This document shows, one piece after another, positions 53,839 through 63,172 of a stretch of 64,000 bases of DNA. This stretch comes from Sphingobium sp. YR768 (GTDB lineage: Bacteria > Pseudomonadota > Alphaproteobacteria > Sphingomonadales > Sphingomonadaceae): positions 62,001 to 126,000 of the forward strand of contig NZ_FOGE01000006.1 of assembly GCF_900111125.1 (NCBI RefSeq), read 5' to 3'. Below the pieces are notes generated by a model, which made no database searches, was not told where the DNA came from, and worked only from the letters and a program-made list of their open reading frames with translations. Position 1 is the first letter of the stretch; each line of letters opens with the position of its first letter. A program made the translations under genes and the position numbers.

Positions 53839-54731
53839 TCGATCCGCGCGCCATCCGCACTTTCCTCGCGGTGTGCCGCGCCAACAGCATCAGCGGCGGC
53901 GCGCGGGCGCTCAACATCTCCCAGCCCTCCGTCTCCAACGCCATCGCCCAGTTGGAGCAGTCGCTCGGCGCCACCCTGTTCGAACGGTCGCGCAGCGGCA
54001 TCCAGCTGACGCCGGAAGGGCAGGCATTGCTCCGACGCGCGGAAGCGATGGATGCGCTGCTGGCGGATGTGCAGACGGAGGTGAAACTTGCCAGTCGGGG
54101 CATTACCGGCCCCCTGCGCATCGGCGGCACGCCCGGCGCTTTGGTCAGCCTGTTGCCCGATGCGGTGCGGCGGCTGGAAACGCGGATCGGTCGCTTCACC
54201 CTGCATGTGGTGGAACGACCCGACCATGATCTGGCCGCGATGCTCCATCGCGGCGACATAGAATTGGCGTTCGTCACGACGGGCATCGAGGAACCGCCCG
54301 AAGGGATCGAGGAACGCACCTTCTCGCGCGATCCTTTCGCCCTGATCGTGGGCAAGCAGAATGATCATCTGCCCGCCAGCCTGTCGCTGCGGGACACGGC
54401 CCTGATGCGCTGGGTGCTCCCCGAAGCGCGGGGCGCCTTTCGGCGACAGACGGACGCCCTGTTCATGGCGGCCGACATTCCCGTGCCGCAGGACATCATC
54501 CGCTGCGACTCTTTGCTCAGCACGAAGGCGATCGTGCGCGGTAGCCAGCGCGTGACGATCCTGCCGATGCAGGTGGCGTCGGCCGAACTGTCGATCGGCG
54601 TACTGCGCGCCATCACGATCGAGGAAGCCGCCTTTCCTCGCAGTATCGGCGTGCGGATGCTGGCGGGCGGGCGGCTGTCGCATCTGGGCGAAGCGCTGCT
54701 GGATGTGCTTATCCATAGTTCAAAACTATGA
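53835..54731 (+). CDS. LysR-family regulator of the downstream aromatic cluster
   Basis: 298 residues: helix-turn-helix 1-60 (DPRAIRTFLAVCRANSISGGARALNISQPSVSNAIAQLEQSLGATLF) and inducer-binding domain from about 90. Its stop codon lies inside a perfect LysR-type dyad (54714-54730) that precedes the amidohydrolase gene, making it the probable regulator of the cluster to 64000. It shares a transcript with the dehydratase gene upstream. Confidence 0.88.
   Translation: MIDPRAIRTFLAVCRANSISGGARALNISQPSVSNAIAQLEQSLGATLFERSRSGIQLTPEGQALLRRAEAMDALLADVQTEVKLASRGITGPLRIGGTPGALVSLLPDAVRRLETRIGRFTLHVVERPDHDLAAMLHRGDIELAFVTTGIEEPPEGIEERTFSRDPFALIVGKQNDHLPASLSLRDTALMRWVLPEARGAFRRQTDALFMAADIPVPQDIIRCDSLLSTKAIVRGSQRVTILPMQVASAELSIGVLRAITIEEAAFPRSIGVRMLAGGRLSHLGEALLDVLIHSSKL
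54714..54730 (+). promoter_or_regulatory. LysR-type operator CATAGTT-CAA-AACTATG
   Basis: Perfect 17-bp dyad with T-N11-A core, 83 bp before the GTG start of the amidohydrolase gene and spanning the last codons of the LysR gene. The 80-bp gap that follows is AT-rich (ATCATTATTTTTC around 54744-54758), as expected for a promoter. Confidence 0.6.
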
Positions 54732-54812
54732 CGTTCGCAAAAATCATTATTTTTCTTTGGGTCAGGAACGGCGCATAAGCTTCTTCAACAAGAGCTTTCG
54801 GGAGAGACCACC

Positions 54813-56048
54813 GTGCGGCAGCTGATCCGCAATATCGCAATTTTCGACGGGACGGGCACTGCGCCAGTCCCCGGAGCGGTAGTCGTCGAAGGCGAAGCCA
54901 TCGCCGCCGTCCTGCATGACGAGGCGGCCATCGCCGCGGTCGAGGCCGATGTGGTGATCGACGGTCAGGGTGCTACTTTGATGCCCGGCATGGTCGACGC
55001 GCATACCCATCTGACCTGGGGTAGCTCGGTCGAGAAAATCTATCACCAGTTCATCCTGCCGCCCGACGAGTTGAAGGTTGCCGCCTGGCGCAATGCCCGC
55101 GTGCTGCTCGATCATGGTTATACCAGCCTCTATTCGGCGGGCGCATTGGGCGACCAGATCGAACCCGAACTGGCCCGCGCGATCGAAGCCGGCGAAACGC
55201 CCGGCCCGCGCCTCATCCCGTCGACGCTGGAGCGTAGCCCGGAAGGCGAAGAGGGCGTGGAGACGGGTGACGTGTTCAACGGTCGCGGTCCCGATGCGAT
55301 GCGCGCCTTTGTCGCCTATTGCGCCGAAGAAGGCGTGAAGTCGCTCAAGCTCGTCATTTCCGGCGAAGATGCGCTCAAGCCCGGTTCCTCGGCCGACATC
55401 CTCTACACGGACGAGGAAATGCTGGCGGCAGGAGAAGCGGCCAGGGAAGCGGGCCTCTGGATCGCGACCCACGCCTACTCGCCGCGCGCCATCGCTCTGG
55501 CGCTCGAAGCGGGCGCGCGCATCCTCTATCACTGCTCCTTCGCGGACGATGCCGCAGTCGATGCCATGGCGGCGAAGAAGGACGAAATCTTTTATGCCCC
55601 CGGCCCCGGCGTGTCGGTCGCCGCGCTGGAAGCCTCGCCCCCGCCGCACATCAACATGTCGTCGATGAAGGCCAGCGCAGCCGAGCGGCTGGAACTGGAA
55701 AAGACCCTCGTTCCCAAGCTGAAGGCGCGGGGCGTGCGTATCCTGCCCGGCGGCGACTATGGTTTTCCCTTCAACCCCCATGGCCGCAATGCCCGCGATC
55801 TGGAGCATTTCGTGACCTATTACGGCTTCACCCCGGCCGAGGCGCTGAGCGCCGCCACCATGCTGGGTGGTCAGTTGATGGGACAGCAAGTTGGACATGT
55901 GAAGCCGGGCTATCTGGCCGATCTGTTGCTGGTCGATGGCGATCCGACCCAGGACGTCCGCATTCTGCAAGACGCCAATAATATCAAGATGATCATGCTG
56001 GGTGGGCAGATGCATAAATCGCCCGCCGCTCAGCCCGTAAACGCCTGA
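54813..56048 (+). CDS. Amidohydrolase-superfamily enzyme (imidazolonepropionase-like)
   Basis: 411 residues, no signal peptide. Metal motif His64-x-His66 (VDAHTHLTW), carboxylated-Lys candidate in SLKLVISG, His in IATHAYS and LYHCSF, catalytic Asp in GGDYGF; closing PGYLADLLLVDGDP. Subtype I metal-dependent hydrolase acting on an amide, cyclic amide or similar bond. It starts with GTG at 54813 behind GGGAGAG. As first gene of the aromatic cluster it may free the aromatic part of a conjugated substrate (inference). Confidence 0.82.
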   Translation: MRQLIRNIAIFDGTGTAPVPGAVVVEGEAIAAVLHDEAAIAAVEADVVIDGQGATLMPGMVDAHTHLTWGSSVEKIYHQFILPPDELKVAAWRNARVLLDHGYTSLYSAGALGDQIEPELARAIEAGETPGPRLIPSTLERSPEGEEGVETGDVFNGRGPDAMRAFVAYCAEEGVKSLKLVISGEDALKPGSSADILYTDEEMLAAGEAAREAGLWIATHAYSPRAIALALEAGARILYHCSFADDAAVDAMAAKKDEIFYAPGPGVSVAALEASPPPHINMSSMKASAAERLELEKTLVPKLKARGVRILPGGDYGFPFNPHGRNARDLEHFVTYYGFTPAEALSAATMLGGQLMGQQVGHVKPGYLADLLLVDGDPTQDVRILQDANNIKMIMLGGQMHKSPAAQPVNA

Positions 56049-56063
56049 CGGGGAAGACGTTTC

Positions 56064-57563
56064 ATGTTCGATGTCGCGATCATCGGCTGCGGGCCGGTGG
56101 GGGCCTTTGCGGCCAATTTACTGGGGAAGGCGGGTGTCTCGGTCCTTGTGATCGAGCAGGAAGCCCATCCCTATCCGCTGCCCCGCGCAGTGCATCTCGA
56201 CCATGAAATGATGCGCCTGTTCCAGTCGGCCGGCGTGATCGACCGCGTCGCCCCGGACATGCGCGACACCGAAGGCCATCTGCATGTCGGCGCCGATCAT
56301 GGCGTCATCCGTTATATGGGCACGGTCGGCCGCGCGCGTCCGTTCAGCTGGTCCAACGACTATTTCTTCTACCAGCCCGAACTGGAAGATCATCTCCGCG
56401 ACGCATTGGCTGATTATGCGAATGTAACCGTCCAGCTCGGTGTCGCGTTCGAAGGGCTGGAGCAGGGTGAAGATGCCGTCACCCTGCGCCTGTCGGGCGG
56501 TCGCAGCGAGCAGGCCCGCTATGTCATCGCCTGCGATGGCGCGCGCAGCGCCGTGCGCAAGGCGCTGGACATTCGCCTGGACGATCTGGATTTCGAAGAA
56601 CCCTGGCTGGTGGTCGATGCCGAAGTCGATGGCGCGGTTCGCTTCCCCGACCTGTGGGGCGTGCCGGAAGCCGCCAATCTCCAGAAACTCTCGGTCATGA
56701 TGTGCGACCCCAAGCGGCCCGCGACGATCGTGCCGGGGCGCGGCAATCATCGCCGCTGGGAATTCATGTTGCTGCCGGGGGAAGATGACCGGGCGATGAT
56801 GGAACCGCAATCGGTCGCAGCCCTTGTCGAACCCTATCTCTCCGGCGTTCCGCACAAGGTGGTGCGCGCCGCAACCTATCGCTTCCATGGTCTGATCGCC
56901 GAGCGGTGGCGGCAGGGCGGCGTCTTTCTGGCCGGCGATGCCGCGCACCAGACGCCGCCCTTTTTTGGACAGGGCATGTGCCATGGCCTGCGCGATGCCG
57001 CCAATCTCGCCTGGAAGCTGGAACTGGTGCTGAAGGGGCAGGCGCCCGACGCACTGCTCGACAGTTATCAGCCCGAACGCGATCCCCATGTTCGCGCGGT
57101 CATTTCCGCCGCCGTGGGCGCAGGCCGCTATATCTGCATGCTCGACCCGGAAGCTGCTGCGGAGCGCGACGCCAAGATGCGCGAAGCCGCCAAGGGCGCG
57201 CAGCATGGCACCGCCGCCGACCTGATCCCCGCCATCGCGACGGGTATCGTCGCCACCGGCACGCCGGGGGCAGGCGAGCGCTTCATCCAGCCGCGCGTCG
57301 GCGACCGGCTGCTGGACGATGTGACCGGTGGCGGCTGGCGGCTGTTCACTAGCGCTCCCGTCGAAGGTGGCGATATCGCGGTCATCGATATCGCCACGCT
57401 GGACGATCAGGGCGCGATCGCCGCCTGGCTGGCCGATCGCAACGCCGACGCGGTTCTGATCCGTCCCGACCATTATGTCTTTGGCACCGGCAAGGCGTCG
57501 GACCTCGTCGCCTGCCGCGCTGCGCTGATCGCTGGCGTTACTCATCAGGAGATCGCTGCATGA
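56064..57563 (+). CDS. FAD-dependent aromatic hydroxylase (MhpA-like)
   Basis: 499 residues. FAD motif GCGPVGAFAANLLGKAG near the start, ribityl motif CDGARSAVRKAL about 160, and the second FAD motif GDAAHQTPPFFGQGMCHGLRDAANLAWKL about 295, all intact; C-terminal thioredoxin-like domain present. It matches the 3-(3-hydroxyphenyl)propionate/phenol-hydroxylase group (PheA/TfdB/MhpA), which adds an ortho hydroxyl using NAD(P)H and O2 to give a catechol for the dioxygenase two genes downstream. It starts 15 nt after the amidohydrolase gene. Confidence 0.88.
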   Translation: MFDVAIIGCGPVGAFAANLLGKAGVSVLVIEQEAHPYPLPRAVHLDHEMMRLFQSAGVIDRVAPDMRDTEGHLHVGADHGVIRYMGTVGRARPFSWSNDYFFYQPELEDHLRDALADYANVTVQLGVAFEGLEQGEDAVTLRLSGGRSEQARYVIACDGARSAVRKALDIRLDDLDFEEPWLVVDAEVDGAVRFPDLWGVPEAANLQKLSVMMCDPKRPATIVPGRGNHRRWEFMLLPGEDDRAMMEPQSVAALVEPYLSGVPHKVVRAATYRFHGLIAERWRQGGVFLAGDAAHQTPPFFGQGMCHGLRDAANLAWKLELVLKGQAPDALLDSYQPERDPHVRAVISAAVGAGRYICMLDPEAAAERDAKMREAAKGAQHGTAADLIPAIATGIVATGTPGAGERFIQPRVGDRLLDDVTGGGWRLFTSAPVEGGDIAVIDIATLDDQGAIAAWLADRNADAVLIRPDHYVFGTGKASDLVACRAALIAGVTHQEIAA

Positions 57564-57991
57564 GCCTCACCCTTGCTCAAGCGCGCACCATCATCGATCA
57601 TGCGCTGGAACAAGGGCGCACCGATAGCGCGCAACCGCTCGCAATCGTTGTCCTGGATGCCGGCGCGCATCCCGTTGCCATGGTGCGCGAAGATGGCGCC
57701 AGCCTGTTTCGTTTCGACATCGCGAAGGCCAAAGCCTCGGGTGCGCTGGGGATGGGGGCGGATACGCGGGTCTTGGCCGCGCGTGCCGCCTCCAACCCTG
57801 TCTTCTTTCAGAGCGTCGTCGCCGCCACCGGCGGTCGGCTGGCTCTGTCCCCCGGCGGCGTCCTGATCCGTGACGTGGAAGGTGCGGTGATCGGCGCCGT
57901 CGGGATCAGCGGCGACACCGGCGAATGCGACGAAGCCTGTGCCATCGCCGGCATCCTCGCCGCAGGCCTTTCCCATGGAGATATGAAATGA
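57560..57991 (+). CDS. GlcG/HbpS-family protein (DUF336)
   Basis: 143 residues: LTLAQARTIIDHALEQGR start and AVGISGDTGECDEACAIAGI end are family hallmarks. GlcG/HbpS proteins are common in glycolate and aromatic operons; binding of haem or flavin-related cofactors has been shown for some, the catalytic role is unclear. Overlaps the hydroxylase and the dioxygenase gene by 4 nt each. Confidence 0.85.
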   Translation: MSLTLAQARTIIDHALEQGRTDSAQPLAIVVLDAGAHPVAMVREDGASLFRFDIAKAKASGALGMGADTRVLAARAASNPVFFQSVVAATGGRLALSPGGVLIRDVEGAVIGAVGISGDTGECDEACAIAGILAAGLSHGDMK

Positions 57992-58911
57992 AGCTGCGCA
58001 GCATCGAACTGGCGCTGCCCCACGCGGCAGAGGCCGCCGCTTTCCTGACGGACATCTGGGGCATGGCCCCGGCGGCTGTCGAGGGCAATATCCATTATCT
58101 GCGTGGATCGGGCAGCTATCCCTATCTGGTCGCGCTGGAGGAATCGGCCGACCCCTATGTTCGCTCCACCACCTTCGTCTGCACCGCCGACCGGCTGGAG
58201 CAACTGAAGCGCAGTGTGCACGAAGCCGGTCTGCCCGCCGCGCCGGTGGTGTCGGGCGATCTGGGCGGCGGTCATGGCATCATCGTGGAACTGGCCGAGG
58301 GCGAACTGCTCCGCTTCCTGGTCGATGCCGGGGAAGTCGCGCCGATCGAAGGCGCCGACCTGCCGGTCAAGCTGACCCATGTCGTGTTCAACAGCGCCGA
58401 CGCCGAAGCGACCGGGCATCTGGTCGAGGATGCATTGGGCTTCCGCGTGTCGGACCGGACCAAGGGCATGGTGTTCGTGCGCTGCAATGACTCGCATCAC
58501 AGCACCGCCTTTGCCCGCGCTGGTTTTGCCAGCCTCAACCATATCGCTTTCGAAATGGCGGACCTGGATGCGGTGATGCGCGGGATCGGCCGTCTGCGCG
58601 ACCATGAGATGGTGCCCGCCTGGGGCCCCGGTCGCCATGGCCCCGGCGCCAACGTCTTCGCCTATTTCATCGCCCCCTTTGGTCCTGGCAATGGGGGCCC
58701 CGTCATCGAATTTTCGACCGCCGTCGAGAAAGTGCCCGAAGATTATCAGGCCGGTGCGCCCGAAGACTGGACCTGGCCTGAAAAGCGGATCGACCAGTGG
58801 GGCATGTCCGACAAGGATTTTGCCGGCCTGCGCGCCGCCGAAGAGAAATTCCGCCATCGCCGCGACTGGCAGGTCCAGCCGCTGAACGTCCTGACAGAGG
58901 AAAATCACTAA
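57988..58911 (+). CDS. Type I extradiol ring-cleavage dioxygenase (VOC superfamily)
   Basis: 307 residues, two VOC modules. Predicted Fe(II) ligands are His131 (KLTHVVFNS), His185 (LNHIAFEM) and Glu241 (PVIEFST); His171 (NDSHHST) and Tyr226 (AYFIAPFG) match the second-sphere catalytic residues of BphC. This complete set argues for a real catechol meta-cleaving enzyme and not a catalytically silent VOC protein. ATG 57988 overlaps the GlcG gene by 4 nt. Substrate should be the catechol made by the hydroxylase. Confidence 0.85.
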   Translation: MKLRSIELALPHAAEAAAFLTDIWGMAPAAVEGNIHYLRGSGSYPYLVALEESADPYVRSTTFVCTADRLEQLKRSVHEAGLPAAPVVSGDLGGGHGIIVELAEGELLRFLVDAGEVAPIEGADLPVKLTHVVFNSADAEATGHLVEDALGFRVSDRTKGMVFVRCNDSHHSTAFARAGFASLNHIAFEMADLDAVMRGIGRLRDHEMVPAWGPGRHGPGANVFAYFIAPFGPGNGGPVIEFSTAVEKVPEDYQAGAPEDWTWPEKRIDQWGMSDKDFAGLRAAEEKFRHRRDWQVQPLNVLTEENH

Positions 58912-59741
58912 TGCGTTACGTCAGTTTCCGCCGCCCCGACGGGACCCCCAGCTTCGGCCGCCAGGATGGCGAGACGATCGTCGAACTGGCGACCGACGCG
59001 ACGCCGAGCCTCAAGGCCGCGCTGTCCGATGGCAGCCTGTCGACGCTGGCCGACGGCGCGACCTATGTTGCTGCCGACGTAGTGCTGCTGCCGGTCATTC
59101 CGGACCCGGCCAAGATCCTGTGCGTCGGCCTCAACTATGCCGAACATGTTAAGGAAACCGGCCGCGAACAGAAAGCGCATCCGGCGATCTTCGTACGCTA
59201 TGCCGATAGCTTGGTTGCTGATGGCCAGCCGATGGTGAAGCCGGCCGTGACCACCCGTTTAGATTATGAAGGCGAACTGGCGCTGGTGATTGGAAAGCCC
59301 TGCCACAAGGTCGCCCGTGGCGATGCCATGGCCTATATTGCCGGCTATGCCGCCTTCAACGACGGGTCGGCCCGCGACTGGCAGCGTCACAATATCCAGT
59401 TCACGCCCGGCAAGACCTTCCCCGGCACCGGCGGCTTCGGCCCCGCGCTGGTGACGCCGGACGAGATTGACGACCTTAATGGCCTGCGCGTCCAGACCCG
59501 CCTCAACGGCGAACTGGTGCAGGATCAGCCGGTCAGCGACATGATCTGGGATATCGCGACCGTCATCGAATATGTCAGCGCCTTCACGCCGCTGGCCCCC
59601 GGCGATGTCATCGCCACCGGCACACCTGGCGGTGTCGGCGACAAGCGTACCCCGCCGCTCTACATGAACGCCGGCGACAAGGTCGAAATCAGCGTCGGCA
59701 CCGTCGGCACGCTCACCAACCGGATCATCGACGAACAATAA
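58911..59741 (+). CDS. Fumarylacetoacetate-hydrolase-family protein
   Basis: 276 residues: FAH fold with acidic ligand motifs RLDYEGELALVIGK and the end PGDVIATGTPGGVG. In meta-cleavage pathways such enzymes hydrolyse the ring-cleavage product or decarboxylate/hydrate the 2-oxo-diene acid. TAATG overlap with the dioxygenase gene (ATG 58911) indicates coupling. With the dioxygenase it defines the lower meta-pathway step. Confidence 0.87.
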   Translation: MRYVSFRRPDGTPSFGRQDGETIVELATDATPSLKAALSDGSLSTLADGATYVAADVVLLPVIPDPAKILCVGLNYAEHVKETGREQKAHPAIFVRYADSLVADGQPMVKPAVTTRLDYEGELALVIGKPCHKVARGDAMAYIAGYAAFNDGSARDWQRHNIQFTPGKTFPGTGGFGPALVTPDEIDDLNGLRVQTRLNGELVQDQPVSDMIWDIATVIEYVSAFTPLAPGDVIATGTPGGVGDKRTPPLYMNAGDKVEISVGTVGTLTNRIIDEQ

Positions 59742-59778
59742 GCCCAATCGACCCAAAGATAAGAAGGGGAGGAGTAAT

Positions 59779-62097
59779 ATGCGTAAGATCAACCTGACCA
59801 TGATGGCGCTTGCCGGTGCAAGCGTCATCGCCCTGTCGGCCCCTGCCTTCGCGCAGGATGCCGCGCCGCAGGCTGCGGCCGATACGCCCGCCGCTGGTGG
59901 TGCGGACATCATCGTCACCGCCACGCGCCGCGCTGAACGGTTGCAGGATGTGCCCATCGCCGTGTCGGCGATCAGCGGCGAACAGCTTGCCGAAGGCGGC
60001 TTTCAGAAGCTGACCGACATCCAGTATCAGTTTTCGGGCGTTCAGTTCGGCAGCTCGCCCAATGACAGCGGCTTCCGCCTGCGCGGCGTGGGCAGTGCCG
60101 GCGGTTTCTCCAGCTCGTCCGAACAGAATGTCGGCACCGTGGTCGACAATGTCGTCATCCCCTTCGGCAATCCGGTCAACAGCCTGGGCGACCTGGAGCG
60201 GGTCGAGGTGTTGAAGGGGCCGCAGGGCACGCAATTCGGCAAGAACGCCTCGTCGGGCGTGGTCAACATCACCACCAAGAAGCCGGAGATCGGCAAGTTC
60301 GGCGGCGCGGCCTTCGCCAGTTATGGCGAACTCAACGAAGTGAATGTCAACGGAAGCGTCAATGTGCCGGTCAGCCAGAATTCGGCGCTGGCCGTGTTCG
60401 GCTTTTATCGCCGCAATGACGGCTTTCTCGAAAATGTCGTGCGTGACGAAATGTGGGGCGGGGAGCAGAGCTATGGCGCGCGCGCCAAATATCTGTTCGA
60501 ACCGAGCGACGATTTCAGCATCTACCTGATCGGCGATTATTCTAAGATCAAGCGCAAGGGCCCCGGCCAGCTCTGGACGCTGGCCAGCCTGCCCAGCTTC
60601 TCCAACCCGCTGATGGCGGCGCGCTTCGGCAATGTTGCGGCACTCGGCGTCGTGCCCGGTTTCGACAATGACAAGTCGGTGGAGGAATATGCCGGCTATT
60701 CGACCGAGCAGAATTACGGCGCCTCGCTTGAAATCAACAAGTCGCTGGGCGACTATAACCTGACCTCGATCACCGCCTGGCGCCGTCTGGATGAAGGTCC
60801 GCAGGTTTTCGCTATCGACGCCAGCAGCCTGCCCGTCTTCACGGCGCAGCAGACCGGCACCGACCAGAGCTTCCTGTCGCAGGAACTGCGCCTCAGCTCG
60901 CCCAGCGGCAGCGCGCTGGAATTCACCACCGGCGTCTACGCCTCGCGGCGCAAGGTGGGTGACGACAATGACTTCAACCGTGCCCAGTTGCGCCCGGCGG
61001 TGCCGTTCGACTCGTTCATCGTCAATATCTCTGGCGGCCAGGGCAATACCCAGACCCGTTCGGACTCGCTGGCTGCCTTCTTCGACGGCAAATATCATGT
61101 GTCCGATCGGTTCAGCGTGATCGGCGGCTTCCGCTACCAATATGACTGGGTGAAGGCGTCCTACTTCTCGATCATCGACCCCAATTATGCGCCGGGACCG
61201 GGCGCAAACGGTTTCGTCGTGCCCTACACGCCGACTGCGGAAGTCAGCGCCAGCACGAAGAGGGGCGACTGGTCCGGCCGTATCGGCGCGGAATATAAGG
61301 TCGACCGGGACATCATGTTCTTCGGCACCATGGCGCGGGGCTATCTGGGCCCGACGGTCACCTTCACCGGCCTGACCGGCACCAAGACGGAGGTCGCGCC
61401 GCAGACCGTGCGTGACATCACCGTCGGCATGAAGTCGCAGCTTTTCGATCGTGCCGTGACCTTCAACGTCAATGTCTTCTTCGACAAGTACAAGAATCTC
61501 CAGACGTCCGTGTTCAATGGCGTCGAGTTCCAGACCGAAAATGCCGGCGGCTTTTCGGCCAAGGGGTTCGAGACGGATCTGGCCTGGCGCGTGAGTCCCG
61601 AACTGACGCTGACTGGCGGTTTCACTTATTCGAAAACGAAGTTCACCGATTATGTCACGGCCTGTCCAGGCGTCGTGAAGGCGGGCTATAGCTGCTATCT
61701 GGCGGCGGACGGGACTACTTCGCTGGTGCAGGCGGCGGGCGAACCATTGTCCGGCGCGCCCAAATATAGCGCCACCGCGGGGGCCGACGTGCGCCTGCCG
61801 ATCAATGACAAGCTGACGTTCGACTGGTCGGCCAACTTCTACTATCGCAGCCGTGTTCAATATGCGGTCGTGGAAGCGGGCTCCTATCAGCCGGGCTACG
61901 GCACGATCGGCTTGAACACGGGCATCGGCCATCCCGACGGCAACTGGCGCGTCGGCCTGTTCGTGCGCAACCTGCTGGACCAGCGATTCCATGCGGCGGT
62001 AATCGATCTGCCCTTTGCTGATCCGGGTGCCTATGTGAACTGGCTGAGCCGGGAAGGGCGCCGGACGATAGGCGTCTCTGCACAGATGAAGTTCTGA
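59779..62097 (+). CDS. TonB-dependent outer membrane receptor
   Basis: 772 residues with signal peptide (MRKINLTMMALAGASVIALSAPAFA). TonB box DIIVTATRR at about 40-48, plug domain GLEVLKGPQGTQFGKNASSGVVNI-like, then a 22-strand barrel ending VSAQMKF. Being the last enzyme-linked gene of the aromatic cluster (37 nt after the hydrolase, AGGGGAGGAG ribosome site) it probably imports the cluster's substrate rather than iron. Followed by a strong terminator. Confidence 0.9.
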   Translation: MRKINLTMMALAGASVIALSAPAFAQDAAPQAAADTPAAGGADIIVTATRRAERLQDVPIAVSAISGEQLAEGGFQKLTDIQYQFSGVQFGSSPNDSGFRLRGVGSAGGFSSSSEQNVGTVVDNVVIPFGNPVNSLGDLERVEVLKGPQGTQFGKNASSGVVNITTKKPEIGKFGGAAFASYGELNEVNVNGSVNVPVSQNSALAVFGFYRRNDGFLENVVRDEMWGGEQSYGARAKYLFEPSDDFSIYLIGDYSKIKRKGPGQLWTLASLPSFSNPLMAARFGNVAALGVVPGFDNDKSVEEYAGYSTEQNYGASLEINKSLGDYNLTSITAWRRLDEGPQVFAIDASSLPVFTAQQTGTDQSFLSQELRLSSPSGSALEFTTGVYASRRKVGDDNDFNRAQLRPAVPFDSFIVNISGGQGNTQTRSDSLAAFFDGKYHVSDRFSVIGGFRYQYDWVKASYFSIIDPNYAPGPGANGFVVPYTPTAEVSASTKRGDWSGRIGAEYKVDRDIMFFGTMARGYLGPTVTFTGLTGTKTEVAPQTVRDITVGMKSQLFDRAVTFNVNVFFDKYKNLQTSVFNGVEFQTENAGGFSAKGFETDLAWRVSPELTLTGGFTYSKTKFTDYVTACPGVVKAGYSCYLAADGTTSLVQAAGEPLSGAPKYSATAGADVRLPINDKLTFDWSANFYYRSRVQYAVVEAGSYQPGYGTIGLNTGIGHPDGNWRVGLFVRNLLDQRFHAAVIDLPFADPGAYVNWLSREGRRTIGVSAQMKF

Positions 62098-62108
62098 GAA
62101 ATACGAAG

Positions 62109-62143
62109 AAAAGGATGGGCGGCGCAGCGTCGCCCATCCTTTT
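62109..62143 (+). terminator. Rho-independent terminator of the TonB receptor gene
   Basis: Eleven-bp stem AAGGATGGGCG (62111-62121) / CGCCCATCCTT (62131-62141), 9-nt loop, followed by TTT; 12 nt after the stop. Confidence 0.85.
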
Positions 62144-62176
62144 CTGCCAATAGTACGGGCGTGGTGAAGGAGAGAG

Positions 62177-63172
62177 ATGGGAATGCATAAGTCGAGCCAG
62201 TTTCGTACCTTGCTGTTGGCGGGCTTGCTGTCGCTCTCTCCCGGTGTCGCCTTCGCGCAGGGGTCATGCCTGGCCTTGCGTTGGGTGACATTGGGTACGG
62301 CGGGAGGCCCGGTTCCGACTGCCGATCGGTCCGAACCCGCCAATCTGCTGATCGCCGGTGATCAGAGAATATTGGTCGACACCGGCGATGGCACGATCGA
62401 CCAGTTGGCGCGGATTGGCATGGACATGCGCCTGGTCCGTACCGTGTTCATCAGCCATCTACATCTCGATCATAGCGGCGGCCTCGGCGCGGTCATTGGC
62501 CTGCGCTGGATGAACCAGTTTCCGGGGGTACTGACCGTCTATGGCCCGCCCGGTACGAAGGAGGTGGTCGACGGCATCGTCGCGTCCATGGGACCGCCGG
62601 CCAGAATCGGTTTCGGTCTGGGCGCGCTGCCGCCCACGCCTGCCGGATCGGTCCGCGCCATGGAACTGCGCGACGGGCAGAGCATCACCCTCGACGGGGG
62701 TGTGACCGTAAAGGCGGCGGCGAACAGCCATTTCGACCATGATGGAAAGCCAGATCCGGCCAATATCTCCCTCAGTTACCGTTTCGCGCTGGGTAGCCGC
62801 AGCATCACTTATACGGGCGATACCGGACCCAGCGATGCGGTAACGGCGCTGGCATCGGGGACCGACATGCTGGTCAGCGAGGTGATCGATCTCGACCGGT
62901 TGATGAAGGAAATCCGGGAGCGCCGCGTTGATGCCTCGCCCGAAATGCTGGTTTCCATGCAGAAGCATCTGTCGACCCACCACCTGTTGCCGGCTGATAT
63001 CGGGACGATCGCGTTCAAGGCGAAGGCGGGCAAGGTAGTGCTGACCCATTATGCGATTCCGGGCCTGCTTAGCGAATCCGAACTGTCGATCCGCACGGAT
63101 ATCGGCAAGGCCTATGCCGGCCCGGTCGATCTGGCGCGGGATCTTTCCAGCTTCGATCTGGGATGTCGGTGA
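62177..63172 (+). CDS. Metallo-beta-lactamase-fold hydrolase, secreted
   Basis: 331 residues with a Sec signal peptide (…FRTLLLAGLLSLSPGVAFAQ). Zn motif HLHLDHSGG, then NSHFDH and SYTGDTGPSD-like residues complete a two-metal site of the MBL superfamily. Closest to arylsulfatase/RNase Z-like or lactonase-type enzymes; no substrate can be set. It starts 34 nt past the terminator, so it may have its own promoter; ATG 62177 or 62183. Probably hydrolyses an ester, lactone or sulfate before uptake (inference). Confidence 0.78.
   Translation: MGMHKSSQFRTLLLAGLLSLSPGVAFAQGSCLALRWVTLGTAGGPVPTADRSEPANLLIAGDQRILVDTGDGTIDQLARIGMDMRLVRTVFISHLHLDHSGGLGAVIGLRWMNQFPGVLTVYGPPGTKEVVDGIVASMGPPARIGFGLGALPPTPAGSVRAMELRDGQSITLDGGVTVKAAANSHFDHDGKPDPANISLSYRFALGSRSITYTGDTGPSDAVTALASGTDMLVSEVIDLDRLMKEIRERRVDASPEMLVSMQKHLSTHHLLPADIGTIAFKAKAGKVVLTHYAIPGLLSESELSIRTDIGKAYAGPVDLARDLSSFDLGCR

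Noticed and set aside
59725..62343. 872-codon minus-strand frame opposite the TonB receptor
   Set aside because: Antisense to a receptor with signal peptide and TonB box; no recognisable domain.
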